A stretch of DNA of 64,000 nt from Alcanivorax sp. REN37 (GCF_041102775.1 NZ_JBGCUO010000001.1:2294001-2358000), one strand, 5' to 3'. Numbered from the stretch's first letter, positions 46,419-58,650 are shown. A program made the numbers and translations. Notes: generated by a model from the sequence alone, not told the origin.

Positions 46419-47574
46419 AAAGCTCTGCTAGGCGAGCATAAATATCATCCAGCATGATATCCGCACCACTTCCTCGTGCCGGTGCACCATTCCCTAACCA
46501 GATCAGAAGACCTCCCCGGTCATCCAACAGCGCCAACGCAGACGTGCCAAAAACATACCCTTGTTGTACCCAGACGCTCAGTGCGCTGTCTGGCTTCTGA
46601 TAGAAGAACATGGCATTCCCATAGCAGCTCATCTTCGCCGCAGGGTCGCAGCTCCCTGAAGGAAATTCCCGTGCGAGAGCCAGCCGCTTCTTAGAACTCA
46701 GATCAGCAAGGAGACGTGCCAGCCCCAGCGCAGAACCTGACAAGCCGGCCGAAGACGACAATGCGGAGAAATCCAGATAGCGGTAGTAGTCATCTGTATA
46801 GAAGCCGGCATGGCGGAAGTCGTACTGCACCTCATCATGCAGATAAGGACCATCTACGAACTGAATACCGTAAGCAGCCAAGTCAAAATGATCTTGCATT
46901 ACCGCACGGTAAGATTTGCCGGACAACGACTCCAATACCACCCCGAGCAAGCAATAGGTCAGATTCGAATAGCCATATCCGCTGCCAGGATCGAAGTCCA
47001 GCATCACTGCTTTCAAGCGGTCCAAGTTTCCGGGGCACCAAGGCGTCACGGCATGCAGAGTCATTGGATCAGGAGAATGCAGTCGATCAAAACCTGCACT
47101 GTGGGTAAGCAGCCGCTCCACAGTAACCTGTGACCAGCGGCGGTCTTTCGCGCCATTAACCGCGGTGATGAAATGAGAAAGTGGGGTTTCTAGCGGCAGT
47201 GACGCTTGCTCCATGGCATCAAGCACTGCTTGAGCGGTAAGCATTTTAGTTAGGCTGGCATAGCGGTAGCGGGCACCCAAGTCCGGGTCCTTCCCGTACG
47301 GCGCGCTAGCACAGCGACTCCAGTCACCGTCTGGTGACATGTAAACCACCTGTGACGCCAAAGAACCCGCATCTCGCGCTGCCGTGCGAAGCAACGGACG
47401 CAGGAAACTTTGTTGCGCCCCCTCGCACACATCATTACCGCGTGAGAGCAGCACCTCGAAGATATACGTTTGACGGCCGAGCCAGGTAGCGTCTGAAGCA
47501 GAGTGATGCACTCCCCATGCCCCGGCACACACTGCAGTCAGCAGGCAAAAGTAAAAAACGATTCGCTTTAACAT
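46408..47574 (-). CDS. Serine hydrolase of beta-lactamase/DD-peptidase fold (class C-like)
   Basis: This 388-residue protein has an N-terminal signal anchor (RIVFYFCLLTAVCAGAWG) and the serine beta-lactamase family motifs: Ser107-x-x-Lys110 in YASLTKMLTA and Tyr202-Ser-Asn204 in GYGYSNLTYCLLG. A third KTG-like motif is not evident, as in many esterase-type members (EstB, LpqK types). Four or more extra Cys outside the motifs suggest a disulfide-bonded periplasmic protein. It could be a de-O-acylase or transacylase working with the adjacent acyltransferase. It lies 142 bases behind pilA after a terminator. Confidence 0.87.
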   Translation of the reverse strand: MLKRIVFYFCLLTAVCAGAWGVHHSASDATWLGRQTYIFEVLLSRGNDVCEGAQQSFLRPLLRTAARDAGSLASQVVYMSPDGDWSRCASAPYGKDPDLGARYRYASLTKMLTAQAVLDAMEQASLPLETPLSHFITAVNGAKDRRWSQVTVERLLTHSAGFDRLHSPDPMTLHAVTPWCPGNLDRLKAVMLDFDPGSGYGYSNLTYCLLGVVLESLSGKSYRAVMQDHFDLAAYGIQFVDGPYLHDEVQYDFRHAGFYTDDYYRYLDFSALSSSAGLSGSALGLARLLADLSSKKRLALAREFPSGSCDPAAKMSCYGNAMFFYQKPDSALSVWVQQGYVFGTSALALLDDRGGLLIWLGNGAPARGSGADIMLDDIYARLAELYEQ

Positions 47575-47630
47575 TTATGGCGAGCCCACACCTTTAACAA
47601 GCAACACCGTCTAACTGGGTGAGCATGGCA

Positions 47631-47670
47631 AAAAAAAGCCTCTCACCAACCAGCATGAGAGGCTTTCTTT
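47631..47670 (-). terminator. Terminator after pilA
   Basis: Arms AAAGCCTCTCA and TGAGAGGCTTT with an A-run on the plus-strand left side give a hairpin followed by T residues on the minus strand, about 50 bases after the pilA stop and 57 before the hydrolase start. Confidence 0.85.
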
Positions 47671-47716
47671 CATTGCTTATCTTTGAAGTGCCTATTTCAG
47701 GCCTACAAGAGCAATC

Positions 47717-48190
47717 TTACGGAGTGGTGTTACCACCACCAGCAGCAGGGCAGCCAGCAGGTGCAAACTTGGGATCGACGTCAGTTTCACAAGTCCACAC
47801 ACCATCCTCATCACGGTCCCAAGTCAAAGTCTTACCCGTGATCGCAGCAGCGGCACTGCCACCAAATTTCGCTTCAACGCTAGCTTCGTTGTCAGCCAAA
47901 GAAATCTCAACTGTAAGGTTCGTTTGCGGCGTAGCGGTACCGCCCGAGCCGATCAAGTTGCTATTAGTCCAACCAAGCTCGCAGGCAGGGTTAGTACCAA
48001 AATCCTTACCTTCCATCATGCAAGTTTCAATGACAGTACGCAGCGAACCTGTCTCAGCCATCACACGGCTCACCTGAGACTTAGCAATGTAGTTCTGGTA
48101 TTGCGGAATAGCGATAGCCGCCAGAATCCCGATGATCGCCACAACGATCATCAGTTCGATCAAGGTGAAACCCTGCTGAACCTTTTTCAT
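47717..48190 (-). CDS. pilA: Type IV major pilin PilA
   Basis: This 157-residue prepilin begins MKKVQQGFTLIELMIVVAII, a class IVa leader cleaved by PilD between Gly and Phe, with the conserved Glu at position 5 of the mature protein. The hydrophobic stem helix is followed by a variable head. Two Cys pairs are visible, one around TCMMEGKDFGTNPAC and one at the C-terminus (WTCETD to APAGC, the D-loop). The ATG at 48190 is used; the frame is open upstream but without coding character. It is divergent from pilB and expressed from a sigma-54 promoter. Confidence 0.96.
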   Translation of the reverse strand: MKKVQQGFTLIELMIVVAIIGILAAIAIPQYQNYIAKSQVSRVMAETGSLRTVIETCMMEGKDFGTNPACELGWTNSNLIGSGGTATPQTNLTVEISLADNEASVEAKFGGSAAAAITGKTLTWDRDEDGVWTCETDVDPKFAPAGCPAAGGGNTTP

Positions 48191-48593
48191 GGTACGTCTC
48201 CAGTCGTGCTGACTCTTGTTGGTTGAAGCGATCCGCCCCGGATATCCCCCCGGCAGCGATGACCTGTACCCGGTAAAGCAAAGAGCGGGCCAACTTTTGA
48301 AAGCAGCCGTTCTGGTCCAGCATCCGCGTGGCTTTTGGGCTTTCACGCCAATCGGCACGACGCACTCTCTTGCTCCGCAGCTCGGCAAAAAATGACGCTT
48401 TTTGTCAGCCTCAAACCACCCCGCTGCCGCACCGTGTCACCTCACCCAAACACCGCAGACACTGCGAACCAAGTCGCTGGTCGGGGGTTTCAAATCTGTG
48501 TAGAGTCCGGAGCAATCGGAGGGGAGGATTCGCCAAAGAGCCAACAAGAATGCTCGGCGAATTCATGTCATCACACAAAAAAAGTCGACCAAC
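48191..48593. other. 403-base pilA-pilB divergent regulatory region
   Basis: It separates the divergent pilA and pilB genes. It contains a sigma-54 promoter for pilA and space for PilR sites upstream of it. No gene-like frame was seen, and the pilB promoter was not identified. Confidence 0.6.
48278..48292 (-). promoter_or_regulatory. Sigma-54 (RpoN) promoter of pilA
   Basis: The minus strand reads TGGCCCGCTCTTTGC, matching the -24/-12 consensus TGGCACG-N4-TTGC with a single change. The -12 element is about 90 bases before the pilA ATG. Pseudomonas pilA is likewise RpoN/PilR-dependent; pilSR are not in this window. Confidence 0.85.
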
Positions 48594-50291
48594 ATGTCAA
48601 CGCAGTTGAGCGGGCTGGCGCGCCGTTTGGTGGCGGACGCGCTGCTGTCCGAAGAACAGGCTCTGCATTCGCTGGTCCAGTCACGGCAGGAAAAACTGCC
48701 ACTGGTGTCCTATTTAGTGCGCGAGAAAAAAGCGCGCGCGGCCGATCTGGCGCTGCGTGTGGCGGAAGAGTTTGGCGATCCCGTGCTGGATCTGGCCGCA
48801 TTGAGCCCGGCACACCTACCCAAAGGGCTGGTGGACCCGAAGCTGGTGGAGAAGCACCGCATGGTGCCTATTTTCCGCCGAGGCAGCCGTCTGTTTGTCG
48901 CCACCTCGGACCCCACTAATCTGCAGGCACTGGAAGATTTCCGTTTTGCTTCCGGCCTCAATATCGAAACGGTGATTGTTGAGGACGACAAGCTGCAGGC
49001 GCTGATTGAGCGCTTGACCAGCGAAGCAGAAGGCGGCGCCTTCAAGGATCTCGACGACAGCCTCGACAACATCGGCGTAGCCAGTGATGGCGCCGCGGCT
49101 GACGACGGTGGCGATACCGCTGCCGACGACGCGCCGGTGGTGCGTTTCGTGAACAAACTGCTGCTCGACGCGATTAAATCCGGCTCCTCGGATTTGCATT
49201 TCGAGCCTTATGAAAAAGTCTACCGTGTGCGTTTTCGCCAAGATGGCATCCTGCGCGAAATTGCCAATCCGCCGATCAATATTGCCGGCAAAATCGCTGC
49301 GCGCTTGAAGGTGATGGCGCAGCTAGACATCTCTGAGCGACGCGTACCCCAGGATGGGCGCATCAAATTGAAGGTGTCGAAAACCCGCGCCATCGACTTT
49401 CGTGTCAACACCTGCCCGACACTGTTTGGCGAAAAAATCGTGTTGCGGATTCTTGATCCAGACAGCGCCAAACTTGGCATCGACGCGCTCGGCTATGAAG
49501 CCGAACAAAAACAGCTGTACTTGGACGCGCTGGAGAAGCCGCAGGGCATGATCCTGGTGACCGGCCCCACTGGGTCCGGCAAAACCGTGTCGCTCTATAC
49601 CGGGGTGAACATCCTCAATACACCCGAGCGCAACATCTCTACTGCGGAAGACCCGGTGGAGATCAACCTGGAAGGCATCAACCAGGTCAACGTCAACACC
49701 AAAACCGGCATGGATTTCTCGGCAGCATTGAAGGCCTTCCTGCGCCAAGACCCGGACGTGATTCTGGTCGGTGAGATTCGTGACCTGGAAACCGCCAGCA
49801 TCGCGGTGAAAGCGGCCCAGACCGGTCACTTGGTGCTGTCTACCCTGCACACCAACAGCGCGCCGGAAACCCTTACTCGGCTGCGCAACATGGGGGTGCC
49901 GTCGTTCAACATCGCCACCTCAGTGATTCTGATCATTGCCCAGCGGCTGGCGCGGCGCCTGTGTGAACACTGCAAACAGCCGACTGCCGTACCGGAATCA
50001 TCGCTGCGGCAGATGGGCTTTTCTGACGCCGACATCGCTACCGGCTTTACCGTGTTTGCGCCCACCGGCTGTGACAAGTGCAACAACGGCTACAAGGGCC
50101 GGGTTGGGATTTACGAGGTGGTGAAAATCACCGACGCCATTGCCCGCATCATCATGGATGAGGGCAACTCCATCGAGATCGCCGATCAATGCCGCAAGGA
50201 AGGCTTCAACGATCTCAGCCGCTCGGGACTGGTCAAAGTGATGCAGGGCGTCACCAGTCTTGAGGAAGTGAACCGCGTGACTTCGGGATGA
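48594..50291 (+). CDS. pilB: Type IV pilus extension ATPase PilB
   Basis: This 565-residue GspE-family ATPase has a MshEN-like N-terminal domain (about 1-150), the Walker A motif GPTGSGKTVSLY near 325, the Asp-box/Walker B VILVGEIRDLETA, the His-box GHLVLSTLHTNSAPETL and a tetra-Cys zinc site (CEHCKQP with GCDKCNNGYKGR). It powers pilus polymerisation at the cytosolic face. It is divergent from pilA and heads pilB-pilC-pilD. Confidence 0.97.
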   Translation: MSTQLSGLARRLVADALLSEEQALHSLVQSRQEKLPLVSYLVREKKARAADLALRVAEEFGDPVLDLAALSPAHLPKGLVDPKLVEKHRMVPIFRRGSRLFVATSDPTNLQALEDFRFASGLNIETVIVEDDKLQALIERLTSEAEGGAFKDLDDSLDNIGVASDGAAADDGGDTAADDAPVVRFVNKLLLDAIKSGSSDLHFEPYEKVYRVRFRQDGILREIANPPINIAGKIAARLKVMAQLDISERRVPQDGRIKLKVSKTRAIDFRVNTCPTLFGEKIVLRILDPDSAKLGIDALGYEAEQKQLYLDALEKPQGMILVTGPTGSGKTVSLYTGVNILNTPERNISTAEDPVEINLEGINQVNVNTKTGMDFSAALKAFLRQDPDVILVGEIRDLETASIAVKAAQTGHLVLSTLHTNSAPETLTRLRNMGVPSFNIATSVILIIAQRLARRLCEHCKQPTAVPESSLRQMGFSDADIATGFTVFAPTGCDKCNNGYKGRVGIYEVVKITDAIARIIMDEGNSIEIADQCRKEGFNDLSRSGLVKVMQGVTSLEEVNRVTSG

Positions 50292-50295
50292 CATC

Positions 50296-51528
50296 ATGGC
50301 CAACGCAGCAGCAGTGAAGCAGGACAAGAAAGCGACCTTCACCTATGAAGGCAAGGATCGGCGCGGCGCGCGGGTGAAGGGCGAGCTGCTCAGCACCAGT
50401 GCGGCCATGGCACGGGCGGAGTTGCGCAAGCAAGGCATTGACCCCACGCGCCTGCGCAAGAAGTCAGAGTTCAAGATTTTTGGCGGCAGCAAGAAGATCA
50501 AGCCGGCGGACATCGCCATCTTCACCCGCCAAATGGCGACCATGATGAAAGCCGGGGTGCCGCTGGTTCAGTCGTTCGAAATCGTTGCCGACGGGCTCGA
50601 TAACCCCACTATGAAAAACGTGGTGCTCAAAATCAAAGCCGACATTGAAGGCGGCAACAACTTTGCCGGCGCCCTGCGTGAGCACCCGAAATACTTTGAC
50701 GACCTGTATTGCAGCTTGGTGGAGGCTGGCGAGGCGTCCGGCGCCTTGGAAACCATGCTCGACCGGGTAGCGATCTATAAAGAAAAAAGCGAGGCGCTGA
50801 AGTCAAAAATCAAAAAAGCCATGAAGTACCCCGTCACGGTGCTGGTGGTCGCGGCCTTGGTGACAGCTATCCTGCTGGTGAAAGTGGTGCCGACCTTCCA
50901 AGAATTGTTTGAGGGCTTTGGCGCGGAACTGCCGGCCATGACCCAATTCGTCATCGAGCTGTCTGATTCCCTGCAATCCAGTGGGCTATATATATTGGCC
51001 GGCCTGATTGCCTTCATTTTTGGCTTCCGCACCCTGAGACAACGCTCGAAAGTATTTTCTGACAATGTTGACCGCCTCTATCTGAAACTCCCGATTGTTG
51101 GCGACATCATTTTTAAAGCTACTGTCGCCCGCTACGCACGAACGTTGTCCACCACATTTGCCGCCGGCGTGCCACTGATCGACGCGCTGGATGCCTGTGC
51201 CGGCGCCACCGGTAACGCGGTCTACCGCGATGCGGTGCTGAACATCAAGGACGAAGTGTCCACCGGCCAACAACTACAATTTGCCATGCGCTCCAGCGGC
51301 ATCTTCCCGAGCATGGCGCTGCAGATGACCGCCATCGGCGAGGAGTCCGGCGCGTTGGACGCGATGCTGGAAAAAGTTGCCCAGCATTATGAGGACGAAG
51401 TGGACAACGCCGTGGACGGCCTCACCAGCATGATGGAGCCGCTGATCATGAGCTTCCTAGGAATTGTTATTGGCGGCCTGATCGTGGCCATGTACCTTCC
51501 CATTTTCCAAATGGGCAACGTGGTGTAA
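50296..51528 (+). CDS. pilC: Type IV pilus inner-membrane platform protein PilC
   Basis: This 410-residue protein has two GspF domains: the first with ADIAIFTRQMATMMKAGVPL and HPKYFDDLYCSLVEAGEASG, the second with RYARTLSTTFAAGVPLIDAL and FPSMALQMTAIGEESGALD. Three hydrophobic helices lie between and at the end. It links the PilB motor to the pilus in the inner membrane. It starts four bases after the pilB stop. Confidence 0.97.
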   Translation: MANAAAVKQDKKATFTYEGKDRRGARVKGELLSTSAAMARAELRKQGIDPTRLRKKSEFKIFGGSKKIKPADIAIFTRQMATMMKAGVPLVQSFEIVADGLDNPTMKNVVLKIKADIEGGNNFAGALREHPKYFDDLYCSLVEAGEASGALETMLDRVAIYKEKSEALKSKIKKAMKYPVTVLVVAALVTAILLVKVVPTFQELFEGFGAELPAMTQFVIELSDSLQSSGLYILAGLIAFIFGFRTLRQRSKVFSDNVDRLYLKLPIVGDIIFKATVARYARTLSTTFAAGVPLIDALDACAGATGNAVYRDAVLNIKDEVSTGQQLQFAMRSSGIFPSMALQMTAIGEESGALDAMLEKVAQHYEDEVDNAVDGLTSMMEPLIMSFLGIVIGGLIVAMYLPIFQMGNVV

Positions 51529-51535
51529 CCGACCG

Positions 51536-52411
51536 ATGACTCCGCTGCTGAACGCGCTGCAGGCTTCTCCCGCCTTGCTCATCATTTTCTGTTTGCTGGC
51601 TGGCCTGCTGGTGGGCAGCTTCATCAATGTGGTGGTTTACCGGCTGCCAAAGATGATGCAGCGCAGCTGGGAAAGTGAAGCCCGCGCGGTGCTGGAACTG
51701 CCGGAAGCAGAACCAGCGGCGCCGTTCAATCTGGTCTTCCCGCGTTCGCGCTGCCCGCATTGTGACGGTGCAGTACACAGTTTTGACAACATTCCCGTGC
51801 TTAGCTGGCTATTGCTGCGCGGCCGCTGTCGCCACTGCAAAGCAGCAATTTCCTGCCGCTATCCGCTGGTGGAGTTGAGCGCCGGGATTCTCGCGGCGCT
51901 GGCCGCTTGGCAGATCGGCTACGGCCCTTGGCTGCTGCCGGTGATCGCAGCGCTCTGGACGCTGCTGACGCTGGCGCTGATCGATTTCGATACCACGCTG
52001 TTGCCAGACAGCATCAACTATCCGCTGCTGTGGGGCGGCCTGCTGCTGGCATGGGCCGGCATTTCTCCGGTGCTGCTACCGGATGCGGTCCTCGGCGCCG
52101 CCATCGGCTACTTGTCGCTGTGGAGTTTGTACTGGGTGTTCAAACTGCTCACCGGCAAGGAAGGCATGGGCCACGGCGATTTTAAGCTGCTGGCCGCGCT
52201 TGGCGCTTGGCTCGGCTGGCAGATGCTGCCGCTGGTGATTTTGCTGTCGTCGTTAGTGGGCGTGGTGGTCGGCGGCCTGCTGATGACCACCGGCGCGGTG
52301 AAGCGTGGTCAGGGCATTCCGTTCGGCCCTTACCTGGCCGGCGCCGGTCTCATCGCGCTGCTGTGGGGCCCCACCCTAGTGCAGCAGTATCTGCGTATAA
52401 TGCTGCCCTGA
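51536..52411 (+). CDS. pilD: Prepilin peptidase/N-methyltransferase PilD
   Basis: This 291-residue aspartic membrane protease has the zinc-binding CPHCDG and CRHCKAAISCRYP cysteine pairs in the cytosolic loop, the first catalytic Asp in ALIDFDTTLLPD, the second in GMGHGDFKLLAALGAWLG, and about eight helices. It removes the leader from PilA and methylates the new N-terminus. The GxGD motif reads GHGD where Pseudomonas usually has GYGD. It lies seven bases after pilC. Confidence 0.96.
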   Translation: MTPLLNALQASPALLIIFCLLAGLLVGSFINVVVYRLPKMMQRSWESEARAVLELPEAEPAAPFNLVFPRSRCPHCDGAVHSFDNIPVLSWLLLRGRCRHCKAAISCRYPLVELSAGILAALAAWQIGYGPWLLPVIAALWTLLTLALIDFDTTLLPDSINYPLLWGGLLLAWAGISPVLLPDAVLGAAIGYLSLWSLYWVFKLLTGKEGMGHGDFKLLAALGAWLGWQMLPLVILLSSLVGVVVGGLLMTTGAVKRGQGIPFGPYLAGAGLIALLWGPTLVQQYLRIMLP

Positions 52412-52451
52412 GCGCACGGCGATCGACGCCGTGGTGACAGCGGGAGCTTCC

Positions 52452-53051
52452 ATGTTTGTAGTTGGATTAACCGGCGGTATCGGTAGCGGTAAGACCGCCG
52501 CCTCGGATTATCTGGCCGGGCTTGGCATTACCGTGGTGGATGCCGACCTGGTGTCACGCCAAGTGGTAGAGCCGGGCCAACCGGCGTTGGCCGCCATCGC
52601 CGCCCACTTCGGCGCCGGCGTGCTGGATGCCGAAGGCCGACTGGACCGCCGCGCCCTGCGCGAGATTGTGTTTGCCGACCCCGCCCAGCGCAACGTGTTG
52701 GAACAGATCACCCATCCCGCCATCGGCGCCGAGATTCTGCGCCAGCTACAAGCCTCGCGCTCGCCTTACACGCTGCTGGTTTCGCCACTGCTGCTGGAGT
52801 CGAGTCAGCATCAGCTGACCCACCGCATCCTGTTGATCGACGCGCCAGAGCAGCTGCAGCAGCAGCGCACCGAGCTACGCGATCAAGTGCCGGCCAGTCA
52901 GGTGCAAGCGATCATCGCCGCCCAGATGGCACGCGGTGAGCGCCAGTCCCGCGCCCATGACGTGGTGATTAACGACGGTCCCTTGGACGCCCTGCACCGC
53001 CAGCTTGACGAGCTGCACCAACAATACCTGCGCCTTGCCGGCGCCCAGTGA
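52452..53051 (+). CDS. coaE: Dephospho-CoA kinase
   Basis: This 199-residue kinase has the P-loop LTGGIGSGKTAASDYLAGLG near residue 8, the VDADLVSRQVVEPGQPAL substrate element, and FADPAQRNVLEQITHPAIGAE. It phosphorylates dephospho-CoA, the last step of CoA synthesis. The ATG at 52452 follows a GGGAG ribosome site; the upstream in-frame start at 52431 is poorer. It belongs to the pilBCD-coaE-yacG run typical of this group. Confidence 0.96.
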   Translation: MFVVGLTGGIGSGKTAASDYLAGLGITVVDADLVSRQVVEPGQPALAAIAAHFGAGVLDAEGRLDRRALREIVFADPAQRNVLEQITHPAIGAEILRQLQASRSPYTLLVSPLLLESSQHQLTHRILLIDAPEQLQQQRTELRDQVPASQVQAIIAAQMARGERQSRAHDVVINDGPLDALHRQLDELHQQYLRLAGAQ

Positions 53052-53063
53052 CGAGAGAATCCC

Positions 53064-53243
53064 ATGTCTGATGCCACTGTCGTGGAATGCCCGCACTGCC
53101 ACACCCAAGTGCCGTGGGGCCCGCAAAGCCCGTTCCGGCCGTTCTGTTCGGAGCGCTGCAAATTGATTGATCTGGGTGATTGGGCGGCAGAGCGCCATGC
53201 GATTCCGGCCGAAACGCCGGATGATTTTGACGACAATTTCTGA
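53064..53243 (+). CDS. yacG: DNA gyrase inhibitor/zinc-ribbon protein YacG
   Basis: This 59-residue protein has a Cys4 zinc site (Cys9-x2-Cys12 in [12 protein letters not shown] and Cys28-x3-Cys32 in [16 protein letters not shown]) and the acidic tail PDDFDDNF. E. coli YacG binds GyrB and inhibits gyrase. It starts 12 bases after coaE and ends the plus-strand operon. Confidence 0.95.
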   Translation: MSDATVVECPHCHTQVPWGPQSPFRPFCSERCKLIDLGDWAAERHAIPAETPDDFDDNF

Positions 53244-53715
<472 letters not shown>

Positions 53716-54648
53716 TCATTGCCAAAAGCCGCGGATTCCAGCGACGCCGCGCGCGCCAGCCTGACGAGCTTGCGGCAAATCCTCCGGCGTCACGCCTCCC
53801 AATGCATAAATGCTCAGCGGGCGTCCCTGCGCCAACGCCTGGAACTGCTCCCACCCCATGCCCGGCTGTTGCGGATGGGTGGGCGTCGCGCGCAGCGGCG
53901 ACAACAGCGCCAAGTCGGCCCCCAGCACCTGCGCGTGATCCAGCTGCGCGGCATCGTGACAGGCGACGCTCAGCCACGGCACCGGCGGGCGCTGGTCCAG
54001 CCGTGCGGCGGCCGCAGCGCGCAGGTGCAGGCCATCGGCGCCCACCGCGGCCATCAGTGCCGCGTCATCCGCCACCAACACCCGGACACCGGCGGCGTGG
54101 CAACGCGACACCCAAGGCGACAACGCCGCCGCGTCATGGAGACCGCGCAGATACACCCAGCTGCCAGGATGGGCGGCCAGCGTGGCATCCAGTTGGGCGA
54201 CGCTGGGCAGCGGCGATGGCAGGACCAGCAGCCGATCCGGCAGCATAAGCGCCCGCACCACCGGTCGGTTGGCAGCCGGGAACGACAGCTGCGCCAGTTC
54301 ATCGAGTTGATAAGCACCAAGCGGCTGCCCTTCACGCCCGTGGGCCACGCCGACAAAACTGCGCACCGTGCGAAACCACAACCGCACCCGCAATTCCGGG
54401 TAGCGATGCTCGATGCACATAAAGGGCTCGCTGTCGGTGATGGCGATACCCAGCTCTTCCTGCAGCTCACGCGCCAGAGCCTGATGGTGGCTCTCGCCGG
54501 CCTCCACCTTGCCGCCGGGAAACTCCCAGCGACCACCCTGATGCTTGTGGGCCGGTCGCTGGCTCAGCAGTAATCGGCCATCGGCTTGCCACAGGATGGC
54601 CGCCACCACATCCAGCGGCGGCAGTTCCTCAGCTGCGGTATTCGGCAT
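53716..54648 (-). CDS. mutT: Nudix hydrolase (MutT) fused to a thiamine-phosphate-synthase-like domain
   Basis: This 310-residue protein starts with MPNTAAEELPPLDVVAAI and a MutT-type Nudix domain with the GX5EX7REUXEEXGU box visible as GGKVEAGESHHQALARELQE. From about residue 135 a second domain resembles ThiE (VRVLVADDAALMAAVGADGL, HLRAAAAARL, LYALGGVTPEDLPQARQAGA near the end). The Nudix part removes 8-oxo-dGTP. MutT-ThiE fusions are known in pseudomonads. It overlaps the argJ 3' end by 20 bases. The longer upstream frame was rejected because it lies inside argJ. Confidence 0.9.
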   Translation of the reverse strand: MPNTAAEELPPLDVVAAILWQADGRLLLSQRPAHKHQGGRWEFPGGKVEAGESHHQALARELQEELGIAITDSEPFMCIEHRYPELRVRLWFRTVRSFVGVAHGREGQPLGAYQLDELAQLSFPAANRPVVRALMLPDRLLVLPSPLPSVAQLDATLAAHPGSWVYLRGLHDAAALSPWVSRCHAAGVRVLVADDAALMAAVGADGLHLRAAAAARLDQRPPVPWLSVACHDAAQLDHAQVLGADLALLSPLRATPTHPQQPGMGWEQFQALAQGRPLSIYALGGVTPEDLPQARQAGARGVAGIRGFWQ

Positions 54649-55825
54649 TGATCCTGACGTAGTCATAGCTGAAATCGCAGGTCCACAGCACGCTGCTGCC
54701 GTCACCGGCACCCAGGTCGATGCGGATGACGATGTCACCCTTGGCCATTTCTGCGGCGCCGTCTGCTTCGCGGTAGCCGGGTGCCACACCGCCGTCGGCC
54801 ACGATCTGCACATCGCCCAGCCAGATGTTCACTTTTTCCACCGCCAAGGCACTGATCGGCGCCCGACCCACCGCCGCCAGGATCCGGCCCCAGTTCGGGT
54901 CGGAGGCAAACAGCGCTGTTTTCACCAGCGGAGAATGGGCGACGGTTTCTGCCACCGCACGTGCATCGGCGGCGTTAGCCGCTTGCTCTACGCGTACTTC
55001 GACGAATTTGGTCGCCCCCTCGCCGTCGCGCACGATCTGGTGGGCCAGCGATACCATCAACTGCTCCAACGCGGCGTACAGCAGCTGTGCGTCGGCGCTG
55101 CCGTCAGCCACCTCACAACCGGATTGGCCGGTGGCCACCAGCATGCAGCAGTCATTGGTGGAGGTGTCACCGTCAATGGTGATGCGGTTGAAGGACGCGT
55201 CAGCCAGTTGCTGCATCCAGCGGTCCAACAGCGCCTGCGGCACCGCCGCGTCGGTGGCTATGAAGCCGAGCATGGTGGCCATGTTCGGTTTAATCATGCC
55301 AGCACCTTTGGAGATGCCAGACAGCGTCACCGTGCCACCACTCAACAACACTTGAGCAGTGGCGGTCTTCGGCCGCGTGTCGGTGGTCATGATGCCTTCA
55401 GCGGCGGCCGCCCACTGATCGTCTGCCAGAGCCGCCAGCGCCATGGGAATGCCGCGTTCGAACGCCGCCATCGGGAACTGCTCACCGATTACGCCGGTGG
55501 AGAACGGCAGCACCTGTTCGGCGTCGATGCCGGCGGCCTGCGCCAGCAACGCGCAGGTGCCCAGCGCATTGCGGTAACCCTGCTCGCCGGTGCCGGCATT
55601 GGCGTAACCGGTATTGATGAGGAAATAACGGGGCGTGTTGGCCGCCAAATGGGCTTTAGCCAACTGCACCGGTGCCGCGCAGAAACGGTTGAGCGTGAAC
55701 ACGCCCGCCACGCGGCTGCCCGGCGCCAGCTCCAGCAGCACCAGATCGCGTCGGTGGGCTTTTTTGATGCCCGCTTCCACCGCTGCCAACCGTACACCTG
55801 GGACCGGATGAATCTCCGCCGTCAT
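54629..55825 (-). CDS. argJ: Bifunctional glutamate N-acetyltransferase/amino-acid acetyltransferase ArgJ
   Basis: This 398-residue protein has the self-cleavage motif KGAGMIKPNMATMLGFIATD, where the Thr after the Met-Ala becomes the new N-terminus of the beta chain, the N-terminal PGVRLAAVEAGIKKAHRRDL and the C-terminal DLGAGDGSSVLWTCDFSYDY. It recycles the acetyl group from N-acetylornithine to glutamate in arginine synthesis. It lies between secA and mutT as in Pseudomonas, separated from secA by a terminator. Confidence 0.97.
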   Translation of the reverse strand: MTAEIHPVPGVRLAAVEAGIKKAHRRDLVLLELAPGSRVAGVFTLNRFCAAPVQLAKAHLAANTPRYFLINTGYANAGTGEQGYRNALGTCALLAQAAGIDAEQVLPFSTGVIGEQFPMAAFERGIPMALAALADDQWAAAAEGIMTTDTRPKTATAQVLLSGGTVTLSGISKGAGMIKPNMATMLGFIATDAAVPQALLDRWMQQLADASFNRITIDGDTSTNDCCMLVATGQSGCEVADGSADAQLLYAALEQLMVSLAHQIVRDGEGATKFVEVRVEQAANAADARAVAETVAHSPLVKTALFASDPNWGRILAAVGRAPISALAVEKVNIWLGDVQIVADGGVAPGYREADGAAEMAKGDIVIRIDLGAGDGSSVLWTCDFSYDYVRINAEYRS

Positions 55826-55850
55826 GTCATCTCCTCACAGACAAAAGAAA

Positions 55851-55873
55851 CCCGGCCCACAAAGTGGGCCGGG
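55851..55873 (-). terminator. Terminator after secA
   Basis: CCCGGCCCAC and GTGGGCCGGG form a perfect 10-base stem with a three-base loop, followed by TTTCTTTT on the minus strand, about 50 bases after the secA stop. Confidence 0.85.
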
Positions 55874-55923
55874 CAATGGGGTGACAAGCATAAAGCAAGC
55901 CTGCCGGCTTGCGTAGCCGCGGC

Positions 55924-58650
<2,727 letters not shown>

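Noticed and set aside
44706-48593. tRNA gene flanking the pilin locus, as in some Pseudomonas strains
   Set aside because: No T-loop consensus or cloverleaf-like stems were recognised in the gap or near pilA.
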